From contig JAPLGV010000428.1 in NCBI GenBank assembly GCA_026389975.1, positions 1 through 5,981 of the forward strand: DNA of 5,981 nucleotides, given 5' to 3'. Both the position numbers and the translations under genes were made by a program. Position 1 is the first letter of the stretch, and every line of letters begins with the position of its first letter. This DNA comes from Chloroflexota bacterium. GTDB taxonomy: Bacteria; Chloroflexota; Anaerolineae; Anaerolineales; Villigracilaceae. The notes beneath the pieces are model-generated. The model saw only the letters and a program-made list of their open reading frames with translations, had not been told where the DNA came from and did not search any database. Of the stretch, positions 1 to 4,914 are shown one piece after another.

Positions 1-685
1 CTACCGCGGAAAGAACGTTGTCCTGGCCTTCTTCCCGTTGGCCTGGACACCGGTCTGAACGAGCCAGATTCCTTCCTACCAGAATTTGTTGGACCGGTTC
101 GAAGGGATGCAGACCCAGGTGCTGGGTCTAAGTGTGGACAGTGTGCCCTGCCTGAAGGCATGGGCCGACAGTCTGGGTGGAATTACGTATCCGCTCTTGA
201 GCGACTTTTACCCGCACGGCAAGGTGGCGGAGATGTTTGGTGTGTTGCGCCCGGAGGGCTATACTGAACGCGCCATTTTTGTGATGGATAAGCAGGGCAT
301 CATTCGCTACGTGGATGTGCATGACATTGACAAGCAGCCGGATAACGACGAACTGTTTCGCGTACTGACGGAAGTGGACCCCGCCGCAGCGGTATCTGCG
401 CGTACTTCACAGCTGCCTGCCTTGCAGACTTCCACCGAACCGGATGCCGATGTGATCTTGTATTGCACACCCTGGTGCCCGGATTGTCCGGAAGCGCGCC
501 GATATTTCAAGCAACATGACATCTCTTATGTCGAAATAGATATCAGCCGTGACCGGGCAGCGGCAGCACGTGTGCGCGGCTGGGCGGACGGCAACGAAAC
601 CACGCCCACCATTAATATCCGCGGCCAGATCATTGTGACTTTTGATCAGGTAAAAGTAGAACAAGCGTTGGGAATGAAGCGGTAA
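1..685 (+). CDS. Selenocysteine-containing AhpE-like peroxiredoxin fused to glutaredoxin-like domain (5' partial)
   Basis: Seen: frame 2 is open from the left edge to TAA at 683-685 except for one TGA at 56-58. Upstream it reads NVVLAFFPLAWTPV, then TGA, then TSQIPSYQ. This is the peroxiredoxin active-site context PxxxTxxC, with TGA replacing the peroxidatic cysteine. Downstream, YPLLSDFYPHG and AIFVMDKQGIIRYVDVHD are AhpE/BCP-type peroxiredoxin blocks; a further Cys lies at 149-151. From about codon 446 a second domain follows, with a CPDC redox motif (476-487) and a TTPT cis-proline block, as in glutaredoxins and mycoredoxin. Known: peroxiredoxins reduce peroxides, selenocysteine versions exist in bacteria, and mycobacterial AhpE is recycled by mycoredoxin-1. 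Inference: the fused domain reduces the Sec centre in the cytoplasm. The true start is outside the window; the TTG at 86 is an artefact of stopping at TGA. A cysteine-to-opal null mutation is the alternative, less likely because the rest of the frame is intact. Confidence 0.87.
56..58 (+). other. In-frame TGA probably recoded as selenocysteine
   Basis: The codon order is aca ccg gtc TGA acg agc cag. The TGA sits at the peroxidatic-cysteine position of the TPV-x-T motif, and homology to peroxiredoxins continues on both sides without a frame change. Known: UGA at a redox-active Cys position is the hallmark of selenoproteins, and peroxiredoxin is an established Sec family. SelA/SelB/SelC/SelD cannot be checked in this window. 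Confidence 0.83.
65..108 (+). promoter_or_regulatory. Candidate bacterial SECIS hairpin inside the coding sequence
   Basis: Two mutually exclusive hairpins lie just 3' of the TGA. One pairs 65-71 (cagattc) with 82-88 (gaatttg): 7 bp with one G-U and a 10-nt loop. The other pairs 68-75 (attccttc) with 101-108 (gaagggat): 8 bp with one G-U. It can add 78-80/96-98 (acc/ggt), which puts G82 second in the apical loop. Known: bacterial SECIS elements are hairpins immediately downstream of UGA with a G near the start of the apical loop. The second fold fits the spacing better, but its 15-nt loop is large. Paired by eye; no energies computed. Confidence 0.45.
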
Positions 686-699
686 AAGGAGACAGGAAG

Positions 700-1464
700 A
701 TGTATGATTTATCCGGCAAGAAAGCCATCGTGACCGGCGGGGCAGCCGGGATCGGCCGCGCGGCGGCGGTCCTGCTGGCCGAGGCCGGCGCGGTGGTGAC
801 CATCGTGGATTTGGATGAGGCGGGAGGCGAATCAGTTGTGCGCCAGATCGTGAAGGCAGGCGGAAAGGCCATGTTCGTCTGCGGAGACGTGAGCCGGGCA
901 GAGGATTGCCGGAACGCGGTCCAGGAAACGGTGGAGGCGTGGGGGGGTGTGGATATCCTGTTCAACAACGCCGGGATCATCCGGCGCGCCACGGTGACCG
1001 AGCTCAGCGAAGAGGATTGGGACCGCGTTATGGCGGTCAATGTCAGGTCCATGTTCCTGATGTGCAAGTATGCCATCCCGTTCATGGAACAGGCTGGCGG
1101 CGGCGCGGTGATCAACAACGCCTCCGGCTGGGGATTGACCGGAGGGGCGCGGGCGGCGGTCTACTGCGCCTCGAAGGGCGCGGTGGTGAACCTGACGCGG
1201 GCGATGGCCGTGGATTACGGATCGAAAAATATCCGCGTCAACTGTATTGCCCCCGGCGACACCGACACATCCATGCTGCGCAACGAAGCAAAACAGTTGG
1301 GTGAACCGGAAGCCGCTTTCTTGAAAGATTCGGCCAGCCGTCCGCTGGGACGCATTGCCCGGCCTGAAGAGATCGCCTCGGCGGTGTTGTATCTGGCAAG
1401 TGAAGCGGCCTCTTTCGTCACCGGCGCGATCCTGCCTGTGGATGGGGGCGGTCTGGCAGATTAA
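700..1464 (+). CDS. Short-chain dehydrogenase/reductase (classical SDR)
   Basis: This 254-aa protein is a normal-length classical SDR, a cytosolic NAD(P)(H)-dependent oxidoreductase with a Rossmann fold. Seen: cofactor glycine motif TGGAAGIG (residues 12-19); acidic D37 at the end of strand beta-2, which in this family favours NAD(H); D63-V64 contacting adenine; NNAG (89-92); and the complete tetrad N114, S142, Y155, K159 (YCASK). VNCIAPG follows, and the C-terminal FVTGAILPVDGGG block is typical. The ATG at 700 is preceded by AAAGGAG (685-691) at 8 nt, which overlaps the end of the peroxiredoxin gene. The 14-nt gap indicates co-transcription with it. The substrate cannot be read from sequence; general similarity is to 3-oxoacyl-ACP reductase, glucose or hydroxysteroid dehydrogenase type SDRs. 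Clearing reactive carbonyls alongside peroxide detoxification is possible but speculative. Confidence 0.93.
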   Translation: MYDLSGKKAIVTGGAAGIGRAAAVLLAEAGAVVTIVDLDEAGGESVVRQIVKAGGKAMFVCGDVSRAEDCRNAVQETVEAWGGVDILFNNAGIIRRATVTELSEEDWDRVMAVNVRSMFLMCKYAIPFMEQAGGGAVINNASGWGLTGGARAAVYCASKGAVVNLTRAMAVDYGSKNIRVNCIAPGDTDTSMLRNEAKQLGEPEAAFLKDSASRPLGRIARPEEIASAVLYLASEAASFVTGAILPVDGGGLAD

Positions 1465-1487
1465 GGATTGATTTTCCCAAAGCAAAC

Positions 1488-1518
1488 ACTCCCCTGCGAT
1501 GGAATGTCGCAGGGGAGT
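1488..1518 (+). terminator. Rho-independent-type terminator after the SDR gene
   Basis: actcccctgcga (1488-1499) pairs perfectly with tcgcaggggagt (1507-1518): 12 bp with a 7-nt loop, starting 24 nt after the SDR stop. The following stretch (ttccgttcccttctttgttg) is only moderately T-rich, so the hairpin is certain but U-tract strength is modest. It could also act on convergent minus-strand transcription. Confidence 0.75.
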
Positions 1519-1553
1519 TCCGTTCCCTTCTTTGTTGAATTTAGGTGGTCGCT

Positions 1554-1741
1554 ACCCAACGGATTGGCTTAGCAGCAGCGTTCGGGCTGGCGAGACTCCT
1601 TTGCGTTATGGCGCGATTTCTGGCAAAATACGTACCATTCGCGAGAGGCGCCGCGAAGCGTCCCCGGAACGTAACGCAGGGGGCAGCCACTACCTGCACT
1701 GAGCGAAGCGGAAGCGAGTCGGTTGTACGCGGCGGTTAGGC
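1554..1741 (-). other. Intergenic attC-like region (putative recombination site)
   Basis: On the minus strand this gene-free stretch starts with GCCTAAC (1741-1735), which contains the stop codon of the 240-aa gene, and ends with GTTGGGT (1560-1554). These match the integron attC consensus ends RYYYAAC and GTTRRRY and can pair along all 7 positions if G-U pairs are allowed. Inside are GTACAACCGAC, resembling an L-type box, and an inverted repeat TGCGTTACG/CATAACGCA (minus strand). Against it: 188 bp is long for attC, and I found no clear matching L' box. Short open frames here on the + strand look like chance. Confidence 0.3.
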
Positions 1742-2458
1742 GGCGTCACTCACCGAAGGTGCTGAATCATTCTTCATCGGCGAAATTGCTCGTATATAAC
1801 CAATAAAAATCAGTACCGCACCAAGCAATTCAAACACATACAATGCGCTGCTTATGCCAAAGCGACTGAAGGTCCCCCCAAAAGCGGGAAGAATAGCCCC
1901 CGCTGCAATCAGTACATTCCCTATCACGCGATGCAACAGAATCCGCTTGCGCCAAAATATCCACGCTGACCATGCCGCGCCCCCTACCAGCGTCACCGTC
2001 CCATATAGATTGAAAAAAGGTGTCAGCATGCGAACCCCTGGCGTCACAATCGCATGCCCGCTCAATTCGCTGCCGGTATGGAGACTACTTGTCATCAAGG
2101 TGGGATCCAGTTCAGCCGTAAAGACACGTATCAACCCATAGAGGGACCCCAAGGCTAGCAGAATCATCAGGGCATTCGCCCAACGTGGCTTCGCCAACAG
2201 GTAGACCGTGCCTTGCCCCAGCCAAGCAGCCACCAAGATCGCCCCAAATAGATACCACAGTCGAAACACCAAGGGATTCCATCCCAACGCCCCATAATAG
2301 GCTTCACAAAAGCCACCTATCCCATAAAACACCATGCCAATCCCCCACAAAAGTTGATGGAGACCACGACGCTTCCAATAGCGCTTCAAAATCAAAAACG
2401 CAAAGAGGAAACTCAGGACACTTGAAACAAAAGGCAACAAGGTATTGATGATAGTCAT
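1736..2458 (-). CDS. Hypothetical 7-TM integral membrane protein
   Basis: 240 aa, function not recognised. Seen: about seven hydrophobic segments (roughly residues 4-24, 36-56, 63-88, 94-113, 144-168, 178-196, 205-223) joined by short loops. Basic runs follow TM1 (KRYWKRR) and TM5 (WRKR), and a polar loop lies at about 114-140. The C-terminal tail is short and polar. I chose ATG 2458 over longer in-frame extensions because GGGAG (2464-2468) lies 5 nt before it, and extending upstream adds an unlike stretch overlapping the preceding small gene. The TAA stop is embedded in GCCTAAC, as in integron cassettes. It lies 67 nt downstream of the small membrane protein gene, so the two are probably co-transcribed. 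Base composition is lower in GC than the neighbours, which suggests separate acquisition. Confidence 0.8.
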   Translation of the reverse strand: MTIINTLLPFVSSVLSFLFAFLILKRYWKRRGLHQLLWGIGMVFYGIGGFCEAYYGALGWNPLVFRLWYLFGAILVAAWLGQGTVYLLAKPRWANALMILLALGSLYGLIRVFTAELDPTLMTSSLHTGSELSGHAIVTPGVRMLTPFFNLYGTVTLVGGAAWSAWIFWRKRILLHRVIGNVLIAAGAILPAFGGTFSRFGISSALYVFELLGAVLIFIGYIRAISPMKNDSAPSVSDAA

Positions 2459-2525
2459 GTTAACTCCCATAGAAGAAGGAATACAAAACTCACCGCTCCA
2501 ATGATGCACAGTTAGTCCCTGGCCA

Positions 2526-2681
2526 TTACCTTGTGCCAGGAAAGAGGCCAACCATGACACCAACAATGAAGACCAACAAAACAATGATAGCCACGATAAT
2601 GATTCCCAACACAATAGGTATTATCTTTTCGTACAACGGTGGATATCGACGTTTCGGAGGCATATTGTTCTCGTCTTTCAA
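2526..2681 (-). CDS. Small single-pass membrane protein
   Basis: A 51-aa reading, too short for common ORF cut-offs. Seen: a charged, proline-rich head (KDENNMPPKRRYPPLYEK), one long hydrophobic helix from about residue 20 to 47 (IIPIVLGIIIVAIIVLLVFI and onward), and the end LFPGTR before TAA (2526-2528). The head-helix layout predicts one membrane anchor with the basic head on the cytoplasmic side. Start: TTG at 2681 has AGGAG (2691-2695) at 9 nt, whereas the internal ATG at 2663 (45 aa) has only a weak GAGA. TTG and GTG starts also occur elsewhere in this window. It precedes the 7-TM gene in the same orientation inside the inverted-repeat-bounded segment; partnership with that protein is an inference. 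No function recognised. Confidence 0.66.
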   Translation of the reverse strand: MKDENNMPPKRRYPPLYEKIIPIVLGIIIVAIIVLLVFIVGVMVGLFPGTR

Positions 2682-2711
2682 GTCTCATCGCTCCTGTTCT
2701 CGCCGCCTAAC

Positions 2712-2823
2712 GAATTAAGGGTTGATGCGGCGGTAAGAGGGATAGCCAGGGATGCGGAAGAGCAGGAAGATGATGAGGTCAGGACGTTGGTGTTCGGAGC
2801 ACTACGGATTGGACAGCAGATGC
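2712..2823. other. Intergenic region between the membrane cluster and the cassette-like segment
   Basis: 112 bp with no gene I can support. The minus strand has no stem with a T-tract after the TAG of the 148-aa gene. The + strand reads openly with a coding-like amino-acid mix (RVDAAVRGIARDAEEQEDDE), which could be a relic or dispersed repeat but has no start or continuation. Confidence 0.4.
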
Positions 2824-3270
2824 CTATGTACGGGTGGTGCGGAATACCTGGAAGTAGTACTGGAAGCTGGAAACAAACAGGCTGGCGCCCAGCCCGATAT
2901 ACAGGATCGCCAGGTAGGGCTTGGGGATGGGGGAGTAGAGGCGCAAGTAAATCCCCATGGCGATCATCACCAGGACCAGGGGGTAACTTGTCCATTTCTG
3001 GAAGGCAAACAGACAGACCCTTTCTTTGGGAATGTTGAGGATGCGTTGGACGTTCCTGGAGGCCAGTTTCGAAAAGCCTAAGAAATAAATCCCGGCGGCC
3101 AGCAGCAGGCCAGCCAAAATCAGGAGGAGGACCGTCCATGAATGGACAATGCCCAGCCAGTTCGCGGCAAAAGCGACCAGCATGATCCCCACGCCCGACC
3201 ACATGATCCCGGCGGTGAGATGCAACCATATTTTCTTCGTTGCGGGCGTCCACTTCGGTGTTTGTTCCAC
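2824..3270 (-). CDS. Hypothetical 4-TM membrane protein
   Basis: 148 aa, no function recognised. Seen: four hydrophobic helices (about residues 13-41, 45-66, 92-110, 117-140). An amphipathic basic stretch, FSKLASRNVQRI, follows TM2, and a loop with one Cys plus FQKWTSYP precedes TM3. Conserved-looking polar residues in helices (H17, W24-S25) are few, and there is no heme-type bis-His pattern. The start is GTG at 3268-3270 with GGGAG (3279-3283) at 8 nt; TAG stop at 2824-2826. It begins 24 nt after the stop of the 201-aa membrane protein, so it is the last gene of the unit that includes the prenyltransferase. Context suggests a membrane or respiratory role only by association. Confidence 0.82.
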   Translation of the reverse strand: MEQTPKWTPATKKIWLHLTAGIMWSGVGIMLVAFAANWLGIVHSWTVLLLILAGLLLAAGIYFLGFSKLASRNVQRILNIPKERVCLFAFQKWTSYPLVLVMIAMGIYLRLYSPIPKPYLAILYIGLGASLFVSSFQYYFQVFRTTRT

Positions 3271-3294
3271 AGAGTTTGCTCCCAGGATGAGATT

Positions 3295-3900
3295 TCAGGC
3301 GGCTGAAAAACCGAGCACAAAGGCGGCGGTTGTCAATAAAAGCAGCCCGGGCAGGATTTTCAAGATCGTTTTTCGAGAGAGGATGGGTTTACCGGCTTTC
3401 AGGAAGGAGAGCAGCAGCCCACCCAAGCCGATCAGCGCCCCGCCCAGGCCAACCAGGGCGAAGCTGGGTGCAGCGCGGCCGGTGAAAGCCAGGAGGAAGG
3501 GCAGCAGGAAGATCGTCATCCCGGCAATACCATGCACGACTGCCAGCACGAGGACCGGCAGTTTATTCTTCATCGGGACGGAGCGGGTAATGACGATTAC
3601 CAAAAACCCGAGGATGGCAAAAACCAGGTAAAGGGTCCGGTATGCAGCGAGGTGCTCCCAGACCAGTCCCAGCGACAGGCTGAGCGGGATGATCGTCGAG
3701 AGGATGACCACCACCGGGCTGTCTAGCGCGTCAAAACCCAGGATGATGAGCAACAATCCGGCCAGGAGCAGGACGCCGAAGCCGACGGTGTAGGCAATCA
3801 TCGGGAGCGTGTCGATGCCGTTGATGCCCACAGCCACTTGCCAGGTGGCCAAGAACCCGGTGGAGAGAAGGAGGAGGCGGTCCAAGAGGGTGATTTTCAT
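3295..3900 (-). CDS. Hypothetical 7-TM membrane protein
   Basis: 201 aa, very hydrophobic, no function recognised. Seen: seven likely helices (about residues 8-28, 34-56, 62-83, 89-106, 113-139, 145-167, 180-199). Positive charge clusters after helix 4 (TRSVPMKNK) and between helices 6 and 7 (KAGKPILSRK). Single histidines occur at 83 and 123, too few to argue for heme ligation. The ATG at 3898-3900 has only a weak AAAGA upstream, so translation may be poor or coupled. It follows the prenyltransferase after 63 nt, which hold a double-hairpin repeat, and precedes the 148-aa gene by 24 nt. The arrangement suggests an operon whose products share a membrane task, possibly linked to heme or quinol metabolism (inference). 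Confidence 0.85.
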   Translation of the reverse strand: MKITLLDRLLLLSTGFLATWQVAVGINGIDTLPMIAYTVGFGVLLLAGLLLIILGFDALDSPVVVILSTIIPLSLSLGLVWEHLAAYRTLYLVFAILGFLVIVITRSVPMKNKLPVLVLAVVHGIAGMTIFLLPFLLAFTGRAAPSFALVGLGGALIGLGGLLLSFLKAGKPILSRKTILKILPGLLLLTTAAFVLGFSAA

Positions 3901-3914
3901 GGCATTCTTTTTAC

Positions 3915-3957
3915 GGGCGGGGCTTATCCCCGCCCTGGGCGACCATGAAGGTCGCCC
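3915..3957. repeat. Tandem double-hairpin intergenic repeat
   Basis: Two adjacent perfect GC-rich hairpins: 3915-3922/3928-3935 (gggcgggg/ccccgccc, 5-nt loop) and 3937-3944/3950-3957 (gggcgacc/ggtcgccc, 5-nt loop), one base apart. They fill the gap between the prenyltransferase stop and the next gene. The form is that of dispersed palindromic (REP-like) repeats. They could stabilise or attenuate the message; there is no T-tract suggesting a true terminator. Confidence 0.75.
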
Positions 3958-3963
3958 CTACGG

Positions 3964-4818
3964 TTATATGGATAACAAAATCATCGCGCTGAGCATGAAC
4001 AACGAGGCGTACTTGAACAACCCGAAATTGACCCGTTCGGTGGGGCGGAATACTGTGGCTGCAGCCAGGAGCATCAATCCGGCGGACAAAACTGCCAATA
4101 CACGTACGAAGCCCCATTGCATCCCGATCAGGATGCCGGCCGCGCTGATGGACAGGGCGGCGACGACGCTGGAGACGGCAATCGTGAGGCGCGTGACCTG
4201 TAACCCATACGCGGATGGGAAGGTTGGGATTTTTGCGGCCTGGTAATCGTCGAAGTAGCGCATGGCAAAGGTCAGGATGTGGGTGGGGATCCAGAAAAGC
4301 ACCGCCAGTGCCAGCAGGATGCCGATGCCGTCAATGTGACCGGTGCCGAAAGCGCGCCCGGCCAGGATGGGCATACCGCCTGAAATCCCGCCCCAGACGA
4401 TGCTCCAGCAGGTGCGCCGTTTGAGCCACAGGGTGTAAACCACCACGTCGAAGAACAGCCCGGCAAAGACGATCAGCCCGTAGAGCGGGGACATGGCGAC
4501 TGCCAGCCCGACACCCAGCACCGAAATCACCACTCCCAGCCGCAGGGCTTCGGGGGGGGTGACGCGGCCATCTGCCAGCGGACGGTGGTGGGTGCGGTTC
4601 ATGACAGCGTCAATGTCGCGGTCATACCACATATTGAGGATGGTCGAACCGGCAATCGCCAGGAACAGGCTGAACCCCAGGCCGAGGAAGTCATACCAGT
4701 GCATGACCGGGCAGCGGGCGCTCATGTACCCGGCCAAACCGGTGGAGAGCAGCAGACCGGTCTGGAGAGATTTGGTGAGCGGCCAATAGAGACGAAATTT
4801 GCGAATGATGGTTCTCAA
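3964..4818 (-). CDS. ctaB: UbiA-family prenyltransferase, protoheme IX farnesyltransferase (heme O synthase)-like
   Basis: A 284-aa polytopic protein of the usual length. Known: heme O synthase transfers farnesyl from farnesyl diphosphate to heme b in the membrane, giving heme O for terminal oxidases. Seen: first Asp-rich motif N62-MWY-D66-RDI-D70, continuing AVMNRTHHRPL (R75, R79-P80), the CtaB form of the UbiA motif; GGISGGMPILAG at about 143-154; IPTH with H180, matching the conserved PH of CtaB; and second motif FDDYQAAKIP (D190, D191, K196). About eight to nine helices surround these. The start is TTG 4818 with AGGAG (4825-4829) at 6 nt. Followed by two unknown membrane proteins. Other UbiA prenyltransferases (menaquinone, tocopherol or archaeal-lipid types) are the alternative, and no oxidase genes are in view, so the exact substrate is less certain. 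A run of eight C (4552-4559) falls in TPPEA. Confidence 0.77.
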   Translation of the reverse strand: MRTIIRKFRLYWPLTKSLQTGLLLSTGLAGYMSARCPVMHWYDFLGLGFSLFLAIAGSTILNMWYDRDIDAVMNRTHHRPLADGRVTPPEALRLGVVISVLGVGLAVAMSPLYGLIVFAGLFFDVVVYTLWLKRRTCWSIVWGGISGGMPILAGRAFGTGHIDGIGILLALAVLFWIPTHILTFAMRYFDDYQAAKIPTFPSAYGLQVTRLTIAVSSVVAALSISAAGILIGMQWGFVRVLAVLSAGLMLLAAATVFRPTERVNFGLFKYASLFMLSAMILLSI

Positions 4819-4834
4819 GCAATGCTCCTAAAGG

Positions 4835-4914
4835 AAATAGGGGTCAGGTAAGTGGGTAATAAGGAACAGGGTGGCTAGATTATAAAGGGTTTCCCAATCC
4901 CTGAACCCCTATTT
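4835..4914. repeat. 80-bp imperfect inverted repeat upstream of the prenyltransferase gene
   Basis: aaataggggtcagg (4835-4848) and cctgaacccctattt (4900-4914) are inverted copies that differ by one bulged base. The inner part has a small ggg-ttt-ccc hairpin flanked by gatt/aatc. The right arm ends inside the stop codon of the FGE-domain gene. It may end that gene's transcript or be a small palindromic mobile repeat. Confidence 0.7.
4879..4884 (-). promoter_or_regulatory. Possible -10 box for the prenyltransferase operon
   Basis: The minus strand reads TTTATAATCTAG; TATAAT here is a perfect sigma-70 -10 hexamer, 60 nt before the TTG start. No good -35 is seen at 16-18 nt, so the call rests on the hexamer and the gap between genes. 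It lies inside the loop of the inverted repeat. Confidence 0.33.

Larger units (their letters stand above)
1735..2711. repeat. Segment bounded by 11-bp inverted repeats; cassette-like
   Basis: gttaggcggcg (1735-1745) and cgccgcctaac (2701-2711) are perfect inverted copies that enclose two co-oriented minus-strand genes. The segment is visibly more AT-rich than the peroxiredoxin/SDR genes and the right-hand gene cluster. The left copy overlaps the last gene's stop codon; the right copy lies just before the first gene's Shine-Dalgarno. No transposase is inside and no target duplication is evident at the edges. A gene cassette or a non-autonomous mobile unit are the main readings. Confidence 0.5.

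Noticed and set aside
86..685. A 199-aa protein starting at TTG 86
   Set aside because: This start only reflects the TGA at 56-58. Peroxiredoxin homology continues upstream in the same frame to the window edge, so the TTG is internal.
832..1485. Long minus-strand open frame opposite the SDR gene (also 630-1118)
   Set aside because: Antisense shadow of a clearly conserved SDR gene; no family-like motifs and no ribosome binding site support.
1499..1739. Two short + strand frames (67 and 64 aa) after the terminator
   Set aside because: They lie within terminator and attC-like repeat sequence, overlap each other, and show no convincing start signals or domain features.
2459..2614. N-terminal extension of the 240-aa membrane protein to 292 aa
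   Set aside because: It overlaps the small gene out of frame; a Shine-Dalgarno at 2464-2468 marks ATG 2458 as the start.
1735..2711. Insertion sequence with terminal inverted repeats
   Set aside because: No transposase inside and no flanking target duplication; the stop-codon/core-site overlap fits a cassette better.
2678..3253. 191-aa minus-strand frame overlapping the 148-aa gene
   Set aside because: Arg/Pro/Ser-rich out-of-frame reading. The 148-aa frame has proper transmembrane segments, a GTG start and a good ribosome binding site.
4552..4559. Eight-base G run in the prenyltransferase gene as a phase-variation switch
   Set aside because: It encodes the ordinary TPP stretch, the frame is intact, and the run is short for slipped-strand switching; a surface function is also lacking.
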